From: Fimenecus sp051881395
Lineage (GTDB): Bacteria > Bacillota > Clostridia > Oscillospirales > Acutalibacteraceae
DNA: 11,467 nucleotides
Direction of reading: 5' to 3'
Assembly: GCA_051881395.1 (NCBI GenBank)
Contig: JBJEPU010000097.1
Location: forward strand, 1 to 11,467
The translations under genes and the position numbers were made by a program. This document shows, piece after piece, positions 1 through 8,348 of this stretch. The notes under the pieces were generated by a model. The model saw only the letters and a program-made list of their open reading frames with translations, was not told where the DNA came from and ran no database searches. Position 1 is the stretch's first letter; each line of letters opens with the position of its first letter.

Positions 1-1442
1 TAGAGTTTTTTCAATTCCGCATTCTTTTTTAATGCAGATTCAATGGTAATGCCGAGCTCACGCGGAATTTGTTTAGAAACGGAATCCACCGTATTATACG
101 GTAAGCCCAATACTCTGCCGACATCACGCACAGCACCGCGCGCCGCCATCGTACCGAAAGTGACAATCTGCGCCACATGGTCTTTGCCGTATTTTTGAAT
201 GACATAATCAATCACTTCTTCACGGCGTTCATAGCAAAAGTCCACATCAATATCCGGCATACTGACGCGCTCCGGATTTAAAAAGCGTTCAAAAATCAGG
301 TTGTACCGCATCGGGTCAATACCCGTAATGCCCATACAGTATGCGGCAATGCTCCCCGCGCCCGAACCTCTGCCCGGGCCGACGGGAATATCTTTGGATT
401 TCGCGTACGCAATAAAATCAGCGACAATCAGGAAGTAATCCACATAGCCCATTTGCCGAATGACGGATAATTCATACTCTAAACGGTCAATATGCGATTG
501 CGGTACATTTTCGCCGTAATTTTTATAAAGCCCTGCGTAGCATTTCTCACGGAAATAGGTAAAATGGTCTTGATTCCCCGGAACATCAAAATGGGGCAGT
601 TTTGTTTTGCCGAATTCAAATTCCACATTGCACATATCGGCAATTTTCGCGGTATTCTCAATCGCCTCAGGCACATATGAAAAGGTTTCGCGCATTTCGG
701 CTTCGGATTTTAAATAAAATTCATCCGTACCGAATTCTAACCCTGTATCTTCATCAATCGTATGGTTGGTTTGAATACAAATCAAGACTTTTTGGACTTT
801 GGCATCCTCTTTTTTAATATAGTGCACATCATTCGTTGCAACAAGCGGTATCCCCGTTTCACGGGAGAGGCGGAGCAAATCGGGCAGAATTTCCTTTTGC
901 TCTTGCAATCCATGGTCCTGCAATTCCAAATAATAATTCCCCTGCCCGAAAACGCGGTTGTACCAAAGCGCCGTTTCTTTTGCGCCCTCAAAATCTTTTA
1001 CCGATAACTTTCGCGGGATTTCGCCCGCAAGGCAAGCAGAAAGCGCAATCAAGCCCTCGTGATATTCTTCTAAAAGTGCTTTATCCACGCGTGGGCGCAC
1101 ATAGAAGCCATCCACCCAGGACTTTGACACCATTTGAATTAAGTTTTTGTAGCCTGTTTCGTTCTTACAAAGCAAGACCAAATGGTAACGCTGACTGTCC
1201 AGCCCATGGACTTTATCGGTCAAATTGCGCTCGGCAACATAAACCTCACAGCCGATAATCGGTTTTATTCCGTTTGCTTTGGCGGCTTTATAAAAATCCA
1301 CCGCACCGAACATATTGCCGTGGTCGGTAATGGCAAGTGCCGTTTGCCCCAAATCCTTTGCAACAGCACAAAGCTCCCCGAGGCGGCAAGCGCCGTCGAG
1401 GAGGCTGTACTCGGTATGCAAATGTAAATGGGTAAACGCCAT
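1..1442 (-). CDS. dnaE: DNA polymerase III alpha subunit (DnaE), N-terminal part, cut by the window edge
   Basis: Template-directed DNA synthesis in the replisome. My translation from ATG 1442 gives 480 open codons running off the left edge, so only the N-terminal part is visible. Residues 1 to about 210 are the PHP domain: H7, H9, D16, H41 (in TDHGN), E66, H87, C137 and D205/H207 (in NDVHY) match the nine metal-ligand positions of catalytically competent PHP domains. The polymerase core follows, with GPGRGSGAGS at 355-364 and MPDIDVDF at 395-402, whose D397 and D399 correspond to the first two catalytic aspartates of the C-family polymerases. The start has a GAGGGTG Shine-Dalgarno at good spacing and lies 15 nt after the lysA-type stop, so it is probably co-transcribed with it. 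Bacillota usually also carry PolC. The PHP-first layout and lack of an inserted DEDD exonuclease mark this one as DnaE. Confidence 0.96.
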   Translation of the reverse strand, partial: MAFTHLHLHTEYSLLDGACRLGELCAVAKDLGQTALAITDHGNMFGAVDFYKAAKANGIKPIIGCEVYVAERNLTDKVHGLDSQRYHLVLLCKNETGYKNLIQMVSKSWVDGFYVRPRVDKALLEEYHEGLIALSACLAGEIPRKLSVKDFEGAKETALWYNRVFGQGNYYLELQDHGLQEQKEILPDLLRLSRETGIPLVATNDVHYIKKEDAKVQKVLICIQTNHTIDEDTGLEFGTDEFYLKSEAEMRETFSYVPEAIENTAKIADMCNVEFEFGKTKLPHFDVPGNQDHFTYFREKCYAGLYKNYGENVPQSHIDRLEYELSVIRQMGYVDYFLIVADFIAYAKSKDIPVGPGRGSGAGSIAAYCMGITGIDPMRYNLIFERFLNPERVSMPDIDVDFCYERREEVIDYVIQKYGKDHVAQIVTFGTMAARGAVRDVGRVLGLPYNTVDSVSKQIPRELGITIESALKKNAELKKL

Positions 1443-1457
1443 AACTGCACCCTCAGA

Positions 1458-2732
1458 TTAGTTCTCTAAAACTTTGTTGTAAAAATCGAAGCAATCGAAT
1501 GTACGGAAATAATCCGCAGGCGTTTCTGCACGGCGAATCAGTTCAAAGCTACCGTCGGTATGGAGTAAAATTTCCGCGGATTTCAGTTTCCCATTATAAT
1601 TATACCCCATGGCAAAGCCGTGCGCACCTGTATCGTGAATATACAATAAATCGCCCAATTCGATTTGCGGCAACATACGGTCAATCGCAAATTTATCGTT
1701 GTTTTCGCAAAGAGAGCCCGTCACATCATACATATGGTCGCAATCGGCATTTTCTTTGCCCATCACGGTAATATGGTGGTATGCGCCGTACATAGCCGGA
1801 CGCATCAAATTCACGGCACAGGCATCTACTCCGATATATTCTTTGTGCGTATGTTTTTGGTTGATAGCACGCGTGACCAATGCGCCGTAAGGACCCATCA
1901 TAAATCTGCCGAGTTCCGTATAGATTGCAATGTCCCCCATCCCTACGGGCACAAGCACCTCATCAAATACACGGTGAACGCCCTCGCCGATTGCCAAAAT
2001 ATCATTCGGCGTTTGGTCGGGACGGTACGGAATGCCGATGCCGCCGGAAAGGTTAATAAATTTGATATTCGCGCCGGTTTCCTGTTGCAATTTGACGGCG
2101 ACTTCAAACAATACTTTTGCAAGCGTCGGATAATATTCATTGGTCACCGTGTTGCTGGCAAGGAAAGCGTGAATCCCGAATTCCTCGACGCCTTTTGATT
2201 TCAAAATGCGGAACGCTTCAAACAACTGCTCGGTGGTCATGCCGTATTTTGCGTCCCCGGGATTGTCCATAATGCTGTTGGAAATTTTGAAAACCCCGCC
2301 GGGATTGTAACGACAGGAGAGCTTTTTCGGCAGTTTTCCCAAGGTTTTTTCCAAAACTTCGATATGGGTAATATCGTCCAAATTGATAATTGCGTCCATA
2401 TCGTCTGCAAACTTAAATTCCTCAGCGGGCGTGTCATTGGAGGAAAACATCACATCATCGCCCGTAGCGCCGATGGCTTTGGACAGCATCAATTCGGTTT
2501 TCGAGGAGCAGTCACAACCGCAACCGTATTCACGCAGAATGGAAATCAAAAACGGATTCGGCGTCGCTTTCACGGCGAAATACTCTTTAAAGCCTTTGTT
2601 CCAAGCAAACGCTTGCTTTAACGCTTCGGCGTTTTTGCGAATACCCGCTTCATCGTATATATGAAACGGTGTCGGGTAAACCGACGCAATTTCTTCTAAC
2701 TTCTCTTTCGTGGTAAAGGGGGTTTTTGTCAT
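1458..2732 (-). CDS. lysA: Diaminopimelate decarboxylase-family PLP enzyme (divergent LysA type)
   Basis: Fold-type III PLP decarboxylase, expected to convert meso-diaminopimelate to L-lysine in the cytoplasm (family knowledge; substrate not proven here). From ATG 2732 it is 424 aa. K55 in YFAVKATPNP is the PLP-lysine position. A glycine-rich phosphate loop LSGGIGI lies near 228-234, and the C-terminal beta domain has SLCENND with C342/E343 at the CES position and HDTGAHGFAMGYNYNG. Several signature motifs are altered: GIHAFLASNT where classical LysA has HCHIGSQ, and ELGR where EPGR is usual. An in-frame ATG lies 15 nt upstream at 2747, but the only Shine-Dalgarno-like AAAGG touches that ATG with no spacer, so 2732 is preferred although its spacing (about 14 nt) is long. 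Third gene of the lon operon, 42 nt after engB. It could instead act on a related amino acid. Confidence 0.88.
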   Translation of the reverse strand: MTKTPFTTKEKLEEIASVYPTPFHIYDEAGIRKNAEALKQAFAWNKGFKEYFAVKATPNPFLISILREYGCGCDCSSKTELMLSKAIGATGDDVMFSSNDTPAEEFKFADDMDAIINLDDITHIEVLEKTLGKLPKKLSCRYNPGGVFKISNSIMDNPGDAKYGMTTEQLFEAFRILKSKGVEEFGIHAFLASNTVTNEYYPTLAKVLFEVAVKLQQETGANIKFINLSGGIGIPYRPDQTPNDILAIGEGVHRVFDEVLVPVGMGDIAIYTELGRFMMGPYGALVTRAINQKHTHKEYIGVDACAVNLMRPAMYGAYHHITVMGKENADCDHMYDVTGSLCENNDKFAIDRMLPQIELGDLLYIHDTGAHGFAMGYNYNGKLKSAEILLHTDGSFELIRRAETPADYFRTFDCFDFYNKVLEN

Positions 2733-2774
2733 AAAATCAATACACATCCTTTGGGATTTTTACATACATTTTCA

Positions 2775-3359
2775 TTATGTCGGCAGAAAGGAACGAATCA
2801 CATCCAAAAGTGTTTCGCGCCCCTCGCCGGATACCGCAGAAAACGGAATTACGTATTCCGACTGCACAAAATCAAGCTCCGTTTGCACGGACTTCAACCG
2901 TTGGGCATATTCCGTTTTATTCAGTTTATCGCTTTTTGTCAGTGCGACTACAAACGGAATTTTGTTCTCACGCAAAAAGGATAACATTTGCAAATCGTCT
3001 TTGGTCGGTGGGTGGCGCATATCCACAAGCTGTACCACCAACCGAATATTACGCTCGGAGTTAAAATACCCTTCCATCATTTCCGCCCAGCGCATTTTTT
3101 CGGCCTTCGGTACTTTTGCGTACCCGTATCCCGGCAAATCCACAAATCGCACATCGCCGACACTGTAAAAATTGATGGTGACGGTCTTACCGGGTACGGA
3201 ACTGACGCGCGCCAACGATTTTCGGTTAAATAAACGGTTCAGCAATGAGGATTTTCCGACATTGGAACGCCCGGAAAACGCGATTTCCGGCAAATCCGAA
3301 GTCGGCAGCTGCGCAAATGTACCGTAGGCGGCTTCAAATGCCGCATCTTGTAAATTCAT
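2775..3359 (-). CDS. engB: Ribosome biogenesis GTP-binding protein EngB/YsxC
   Basis: Small TRAFAC GTPase that assists late assembly of the 50S ribosomal subunit in the cytoplasm and is essential in several bacteria (family knowledge). The 194-aa length is normal. All GTPase motifs are visible: G1 GRSNVGKS at 30-37, the switch-I threonine in PGKT (T59), G3 DLPGYGYA from D74, G4 TKSD at 141-144 and G5 SAVSG near 174. The ATG is preceded by AAGGAG at about 7 nt spacing, and this site overlaps the end of lon: only 12 nt separate the lon stop from this start, indicating co-transcription and probably translational coupling. The lon-ysxC neighbourhood is conserved in Bacillota, which supports both assignments. 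Confidence 0.96.
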   Translation of the reverse strand: MNLQDAAFEAAYGTFAQLPTSDLPEIAFSGRSNVGKSSLLNRLFNRKSLARVSSVPGKTVTINFYSVGDVRFVDLPGYGYAKVPKAEKMRWAEMMEGYFNSERNIRLVVQLVDMRHPPTKDDLQMLSFLRENKIPFVVALTKSDKLNKTEYAQRLKSVQTELDFVQSEYVIPFSAVSGEGRETLLDVIRSFLPT

Positions 3360-3371
3360 ACTGACTCCTTC

Positions 3372-5795
3372 TTAGCACATTTCCGATTCCCGAATGGCAG
3401 TTGGTTTTTTCACGGGCAGTACATCTTGCTTCGGCGCTTGAACCTCTTCAAAAACCGTTCGGTTCGGCAACAAAACAGCGTCCAAAATCTCCGAGACAGT
3501 TTTTACGGGCATAAATCTGACTTTCTCCGACACCGTTTTGTCAATTTTTTGTAAATCGGGCACATTTTCTTCCGGAATAAACACTGTGGTAATCCCTGAT
3601 TTATATGCCGCCATGGATTTTTCACGCAAGCCGCCGATGGGTAAAACCTTTCCCGTAAGTGTCACTTCACCCGTCATGGCAACATCATTGCGAACAGGGC
3701 GATTTGCAAGTGCAGACACAAGTGCTGTGGTAACAGTCACGCCCGCAGAAGGGCCGTCTTTCGGTACGGCACCCTCCGGAAAATGAATGTGCACATCTTT
3801 TTCTTTATAAAACTGCCCGTCTATGCCGAGCGTTTTTGCATTGGCACGGATAAAACTGCACGCGGCTTTTGCGGATTCTTTCATCACATCACCCAACGAG
3901 CCTGTCAGTTCGAGCTTGCCGGTTCCGTCCATAACAGCCGCTTCCACCGTCAGCAACTCGCCGCCGACAGAAGTCCATGCAAGTCCGTTGACAACCCCGA
4001 CTTGCGCGTCATCACCATGCGCGGTGGGCTTATATTTGCGTACACCGAGCAGTTCTTCCAAATCTGCGGCACGGACAGAAATTTTTTTGTCATAGCCGTC
4101 GGCGATTTTTACCGCCTGCTTACGCATCACTTTCGCAATCACACGCTCGAGTTTGCGAACACCTGCCTCGCGCGTGTAACCGTCAATGAGCAAACGCAAC
4201 GCGTCATCGGTAATACGCAACTGTGACGGTTTCAAGCCGTTTTCCGCAAGCTGTTTTTTGACCAAATGCTTTTTAGCAATTTGGAATTTTTCCTCCGCCG
4301 TATAGCTGTATAACTCGATAACCTCCATACGGTCTAACAGCGGCGCAGGAATCGAGGAAACATCATTTGCGGTGGTTACAAACAAAACCTTGCTCAAATC
4401 GAACGGAATTTCAATATAATGGTCACGGAAGGTATTATTTTGTTCGGGGTCTAAGGCTTCTAAAAGTGCTGACGAGGGGTCGCCCTTATAGTCACTTGCA
4501 AGTTTATCAATTTCATCCAGCAATATCAACGGATTCATTGAGCCTGCACGCGTAATCGCCGTAATAATACTGCCGGGCATAGAACCGATATAGGTTTTTC
4601 TGTGCCCACGAATTTCCGCTTCATCGTGCACGCCGCCCAAGGAGACACGGGTATAGGCGCGATTCATGGCTTTCGCAAGCGATTTGGCAATCGAGGTTTT
4701 CCCAACGCCGGGCGGGCCTGCAAGACAAATAATCTGCCCTTTCACATCGGGCGAGAGCTTGCGCACCGCCAAAAGTTCTAAAATACGTTCTTTCACTTCG
4801 TCCAAACCATAGTGGTCTTTATCCAATATTTTGCGCGCATTTTCAAGGTTTAAATTCTCTTTGGAATATTGATTCCACGGCAACGCCAAAACCGCATCCA
4901 AATAGGAACGCGAAACCGCACTTTCGGGGCTTGTGGGCTGCATACGCGCCATACGGTCACATTCCTGCAAAAGTTTTTCTTCGCTTTCTTTTTCCAAATG
5001 CAACGCCAAAATGCGTTCGCGGTACTTTTCCGCCTCAGAGAGTGCCGATTCTCCTTCACCGAGTTCTTCCGCAATGGCTTTTAACTGCTCGCGCAAATAG
5101 TATTCGCGCTGATTGTCGTCCATCTGCGCCTGCACACGGTCCTCAATGGTTTCCATGGCATCAAGCAATTCAATCTCGCGCGCCAATACCACGCACAGTT
5201 TTTCGAGGCGTTTCATGGCACCGAGTTCTTCGAGCACAAACTGTTTGGAAGTATACTCCAACGGAAGATTGCCCGCGATGTAATCCGCAAGCTTTCCGGC
5301 GGAATGAATGGACTGCACCCCCAAAATAATGTCAGGTGCGATTTTTTGCTGAATAGACGCATAGGTTTCAAACAGGGATTTCGCGTAGCGCATCATCGCG
5401 TCTGCCTCGGTAATGGAGGCTGTACGGCTTTCTTTCGTTGCGAGCGCACGCACCGAAGAAACCAAATGCGGCTTTTCCTCTACCAACTCCAAAAGTTGCG
5501 CACGGTACTTGCCCTCCACGACAACGCGGTAATACTCGCCCGAAGGCAAGCGCACCAACTGCTTGATTTCACAGACAACACCCATATCAAACAGCGACCG
5601 TCTGCCACCGACCTCTTCCGACATATCTATCTGTGTAATTAAAAAAATGTCCTGCTTATTGAGCATTGCATTTTTTACGGCGGAAATGGATTTCTTTCTG
5701 CCGATGTCAAAATGCAAGGTCATCTCGGGAAAAACAACCAAACCGCGCAGAGCGACGGTCGGTAGAATAAAATCATCCTTCACCAAGGGATTCAT
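3372..5795 (-). CDS. lon: ATP-dependent Lon protease
   Basis: Cytoplasmic AAA+ serine protease that degrades misfolded and short-lived regulatory proteins. At 807 aa it has normal length for LonA. The N-terminal substrate-binding LON domain begins with ILPTVALRGLVVFPEM. A helical, coiled-coil-like segment follows, with the family motif DDNQREYYLREQLKAI. Walker A is GPPGVGKT at 360-367 and Walker B is LLDEID with D427/E428. The C-terminal protease domain carries PKDGPSAGV with catalytic S683, and K726 in GGLREKS completes the Ser-Lys dyad, with the same 43-residue spacing as in E. coli Lon. The ATG has GGAG about 10 nt upstream. It is the first gene of the lon-engB-lysA-dnaE run, downstream of a good promoter. 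No CIRCE (HrcA) or CtsR heptad repeat is visible upstream. The short tail after about residue 775 is not recognisable as a domain. Confidence 0.98.
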   Translation of the reverse strand: MNPLVKDDFILPTVALRGLVVFPEMTLHFDIGRKKSISAVKNAMLNKQDIFLITQIDMSEEVGGRRSLFDMGVVCEIKQLVRLPSGEYYRVVVEGKYRAQLLELVEEKPHLVSSVRALATKESRTASITEADAMMRYAKSLFETYASIQQKIAPDIILGVQSIHSAGKLADYIAGNLPLEYTSKQFVLEELGAMKRLEKLCVVLAREIELLDAMETIEDRVQAQMDDNQREYYLREQLKAIAEELGEGESALSEAEKYRERILALHLEKESEEKLLQECDRMARMQPTSPESAVSRSYLDAVLALPWNQYSKENLNLENARKILDKDHYGLDEVKERILELLAVRKLSPDVKGQIICLAGPPGVGKTSIAKSLAKAMNRAYTRVSLGGVHDEAEIRGHRKTYIGSMPGSIITAITRAGSMNPLILLDEIDKLASDYKGDPSSALLEALDPEQNNTFRDHYIEIPFDLSKVLFVTTANDVSSIPAPLLDRMEVIELYSYTAEEKFQIAKKHLVKKQLAENGLKPSQLRITDDALRLLIDGYTREAGVRKLERVIAKVMRKQAVKIADGYDKKISVRAADLEELLGVRKYKPTAHGDDAQVGVVNGLAWTSVGGELLTVEAAVMDGTGKLELTGSLGDVMKESAKAACSFIRANAKTLGIDGQFYKEKDVHIHFPEGAVPKDGPSAGVTVTTALVSALANRPVRNDVAMTGEVTLTGKVLPIGGLREKSMAAYKSGITTVFIPEENVPDLQKIDKTVSEKVRFMPVKTVSEILDAVLLPNRTVFEEVQAPKQDVLPVKKPTAIRESEMC

Positions 5796-5840
5796 TATGT
5801 ATCAACTCCAAAAAGAATAAGACAAAATATTTGAGTTTCA

Positions 5841-5869
5841 ATTATATATTATTTTTATGTGTTCTGCAA
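5841..5869 (-). promoter_or_regulatory. Sigma-A promoter of the lon operon
   Basis: Read on the minus strand, TTGCAG (5869-5864) is followed after 17 nt by a perfect TATAAT (5846-5841). The expected transcription start is near 5834, giving a leader of about 39 nt to the lon ATG that includes its GGAG site. Position, spacing and -10 quality all fit a housekeeping promoter. No inverted repeat overlapping it was seen. Confidence 0.75.
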
Positions 5870-5994
5870 CTGGTATAAGTGAAAAGATTTTCGGTTTTTC
5901 GGCAAATTCTTTGGTGAGTTTGTTAAAAATATTTACAATTTTTAAAGAATATAAAAAAATTTCAAAAAAAGATTGTTAAATTGTTGTCAATTCA
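5870..5994. other. AT-rich spacer between two divergent promoters
   Basis: This stretch separates the lon and serC -35 elements and contains no open frame with a ribosome binding site. Roughly 5918-5990 is almost pure A/T with several A- and T-tracts. It sits directly upstream of the serC -35, where UP elements bind the RNA polymerase alpha subunit. Upstream activation or DNA bending is an inference from composition only. I see no convincing operator palindrome. Confidence 0.3.
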
Positions 5995-6024
5995 TTGACT
6001 TTTCCGGTTGCCCTTTGCTATAAT
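5995..6024 (+). promoter_or_regulatory. Strong sigma-A promoter of serC-serA
   Basis: TTGACT at 5995-6000 is followed after 18 nt by a perfect TATAAT at 6019-6024. The bases TGC immediately before the -10 also give an extended -10 (TGn) element. The start should be near 6031, leaving a leader of only about 35 nt. That is too short for a T-box or riboswitch, so control would have to act at initiation. Confidence 0.85.
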
Positions 6025-6052
6025 GCAATCCAACGCGTAAAAAACCATATTT

Positions 6053-6057
6053 GGAGG
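6053..6057 (+). promoter_or_regulatory. Ribosome binding site that fixes the serC start
   Basis: GGAGG lies 8 nt before ATG 6066. An in-frame TTG at 6051 would begin the protein five codons earlier, but it falls on the Shine-Dalgarno itself and so cannot be the start. The ATG also gives the normal N-terminus of SerC, MSRVYNFSAGP. Confidence 0.9.
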
Positions 6058-6065
6058 TATTTATA

Positions 6066-7148
6066 ATGTCCAGAGTCTACAATTTTTCGGCAGGTCCTTC
6101 GATGCTGCCGGAGGAAGTCCTGAAAAAGGCGGCTGCTGAGATGCTCGATTATGAGGGCAGTGGGCAGTCCGTGATGGAAATGAGCCATCGCTCAAAAATC
6201 TATGATTCCATCATCAAAGGTGCCGAAAGCCTTTTGCGAGAACTGATGAACATTCCTGACAATTACAAGGTGCTGTTTTTGCAGGGCGGTGCATCTACAC
6301 AGTTTGCGGCAATTCCTTTGAATTTCTTGAACGGCAGCGGCAAAGCCGATTATGTCATTACCGGTCAATGGGCGAAAAAAGCTTTTGCCGAAGCACAGAA
6401 ATACGGCGAAGTCAAGGCAGTTGCATCTTCCGCGGATAAGACTTTCTCTTATATCCCGAAACTCAACAAAGCCGATTTTACACCCGATGCAGACTATTTC
6501 TATATTTGCATGAACAATACCATTTACGGTACGGTTTATCATGAATTGCCCGACACCGGTGATGTGCCGCTGATTGCGGATATTTCTTCCTGCTTCCTTT
6601 CGGAACCGTTAGATGTTTCCAAATTCGGCATGGTCTACGGCGGCGCGCAGAAAAATGTTGCGCCCGCGGGTCTTACCATCTGCATTATTCGTGAGGATTT
6701 ACTCGGTAAAGCGCGTGACATCACGCCGACCATGCTCAACTATCAAATCCATGCGGATAACAATTCGCTTTACAACACGCCCCCCTGCTATACCATTTAC
6801 ATCTGCAAATTGGTGTTGGAGTGGCTGAAAGAAAACGGCGGCCTCACAGCGATGAAAGAACGCAATGTGAAAAAAGCCAAATTGCTGTATGATTTCTTGG
6901 ACAACAGCAAAATGTTCCGCGGCACGGTTGTGCCTGAGGACCGTTCGCTGATGAATGTGCCCTTTGTCACCGACAGCGACGAACTCAATGCCAAATTCGT
7001 GAAAGAGGCAGAAGCGGCAGGGCTTATCAACCTGAAGGGTCACCGCACCGTCGGCGGTATGCGCGCGTCCATTTACAACGCAATGCCGTACGAAGGCGTA
7101 CAAAAGCTTGTTGACTTTATGGCTGCATTTGAAAAAGCCAATTCCTAA
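6066..7148 (+). CDS. serC: Phosphoserine aminotransferase
   Basis: PLP-dependent fold-type I aminotransferase (class V) that converts 3-phosphohydroxypyruvate and glutamate to O-phosphoserine, the second step of serine synthesis; the same enzyme can serve vitamin B6 synthesis in some bacteria. It has 360 aa, normal for the family. The hallmark N-terminus YNFSAGPSMLP is present, as are the substrate-loop region GQSVMEMSHRSK, the cofactor-binding LFLQGGAST and ADISS segments, and the PLP lysine K196 in YGGAQKNVAPAG (E. coli K198). The C-terminal GHRTVGGMRASIYNAMP is the conserved substrate-binding end. It is the first gene after a strong promoter, 17 nt before serA, so the two form an operon in reverse pathway order. 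Confidence 0.98.
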   Translation: MSRVYNFSAGPSMLPEEVLKKAAAEMLDYEGSGQSVMEMSHRSKIYDSIIKGAESLLRELMNIPDNYKVLFLQGGASTQFAAIPLNFLNGSGKADYVITGQWAKKAFAEAQKYGEVKAVASSADKTFSYIPKLNKADFTPDADYFYICMNNTIYGTVYHELPDTGDVPLIADISSCFLSEPLDVSKFGMVYGGAQKNVAPAGLTICIIREDLLGKARDITPTMLNYQIHADNNSLYNTPPCYTIYICKLVLEWLKENGGLTAMKERNVKKAKLLYDFLDNSKMFRGTVVPEDRSLMNVPFVTDSDELNAKFVKEAEAAGLINLKGHRTVGGMRASIYNAMPYEGVQKLVDFMAAFEKANS

Positions 7149-7165
7149 GGAAAGGTATTTTAGCA

Positions 7166-8326
7166 ATGTATAAGATTTTAACACTCAATAAAATTTCCGA
7201 AACCGGTTTAAAGAACTTCCCCGAAACTTACACACATTCGGGCGAAGAAGCCAATCCCGACGCAATTTTGGTACGTTCGGCTTCCATGCACGATATGGAA
7301 ATGGCGAAAAGTACTTTGGCTATCGCCAGAGCGGGCGCAGGTGTCAACAACATTCCGATTGACAAATGCAGCGAACAGGGCATTGTTGTATTCAACACCC
7401 CCGGTGCAAATGCAAACGCCGTAAAAGAGTTGGTACTTTGTGCGATGCTTTTGTCATCGCGTAAAATTCCCGCCGCGATTGATTGGGCAAAAACCTTAAA
7501 AGGCAACGGTGCAGAAGTACCGAAGATGGTTGAAAAAGGCAAATCCGCTTTTGCAGGCCCCGAAATTAAAGGCAAAACCCTCGGTGTTGTCGGCTTGGGC
7601 GCTATCGGCGTATTGGTTGCAAACGCGGCGCTCGCGCTCGGTATGGAAGTATACGGCTATGACCCGTTCTTGTCCGTAGACGCGGCTTGGTCGCTTTCAC
7701 GCGGGGTACATCACGCGGCTTCGCTCGATGAAATTTATGCAAACAGCGACTATATCACTCTGCATGTTCCGCTGACGCCCGACACCAAAGAATTGGTTTG
7801 TGCAAAAACCATCGCCGCAATGAAAAACAATGTGCGTATCCTCAACTTTGCGCGCGGCGATTTGGTGAACACAGCTGACATTTTGGCGGCAATCAATGAC
7901 GGTAAAGTCGCGGCATATGCCACCGACTTCGGCAACGATGAACTGCTCGGCGCGCCCGGCGTATTGGTGCTCCCCCACCTCGGCGCATCTACACCCGAAT
8001 CCGAGGACAACTGCGCGGTAATGGCCGTTGAGGAAATCCGCGATTATCTCGAAAACGGCAACATCACCCATTCCGTAAATATGCCTGCCGTTTCCGTGCC
8101 GAGAAGCGGACGCGCAAGAATTACCATCATTCACAAGAATGTGCCGAATGTAATTAGCAAGATTACTTCGACCGTAGCAAGCGAAAACATCAACATTGAC
8201 AACATGGTCAACAAATCCCGCGGTGAATATGCCTACACAATGCTTGACACCGACACCGATGTTTCCGCTGACGCAATCGCCGCAATCGAAGCGTTGGATG
8301 AAACCGTTCGTGTGCGTGTTATCTAA
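7166..8326 (+). CDS. serA: D-3-phosphoglycerate dehydrogenase, short form with ACT domain
   Basis: Oxidises 3-phosphoglycerate to 3-phosphohydroxypyruvate with NAD+, the entry step to serine; its product feeds SerC encoded just upstream. It has 386 aa. The split catalytic domain surrounds a Rossmann domain with GLGAIG at 143-148. The active-site triad positions of D-2-hydroxyacid dehydrogenases are R230 (FARGD), E259 and H271 (PHLGAST). The segment holding the Glu reads DFGNDEL, not the common DVF-x-x-EP. An ACT domain spans about 314-386 (ITIIHKNVPNVISKI onward), the usual site of serine feedback binding, so allosteric control is plausible but not shown. The start has AAGGAAAGG about 10 nt upstream, overlapping the serC stop. 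This is a known clostridial-type variant rather than the 410-aa E. coli form. Confidence 0.96.
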   Translation: MYKILTLNKISETGLKNFPETYTHSGEEANPDAILVRSASMHDMEMAKSTLAIARAGAGVNNIPIDKCSEQGIVVFNTPGANANAVKELVLCAMLLSSRKIPAAIDWAKTLKGNGAEVPKMVEKGKSAFAGPEIKGKTLGVVGLGAIGVLVANAALALGMEVYGYDPFLSVDAAWSLSRGVHHAASLDEIYANSDYITLHVPLTPDTKELVCAKTIAAMKNNVRILNFARGDLVNTADILAAINDGKVAAYATDFGNDELLGAPGVLVLPHLGASTPESEDNCAVMAVEEIRDYLENGNITHSVNMPAVSVPRSGRARITIIHKNVPNVISKITSTVASENINIDNMVNKSRGEYAYTMLDTDTDVSADAIAAIEALDETVRVRVI

Positions 8327-8348
8327 TTCACCTGTATTTTCCAAAGAG

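Noticed and set aside
836..1258. Plus-strand open frame of 140 codons inside dnaE, and similar ones opposite lon and the decarboxylase
   Set aside because: They sit opposite strongly conserved coding sequence, have no ribosome binding site and give low-complexity, motif-free proteins.
6051..6065. TTG at 6051 as serC start
   Set aside because: The TTG is part of the Shine-Dalgarno TTGGAGG; the ATG 6066 is correctly spaced and gives the conserved N-terminus.
5796..6065. Riboswitch or T-box leader before serC, or a CIRCE/CtsR operator before lon
   Set aside because: The serC leader is only about 35 nt from a strong promoter, and no specifier-loop/T-box sequence, CIRCE inverted repeat or CtsR heptad repeat was seen in the intergenic region.
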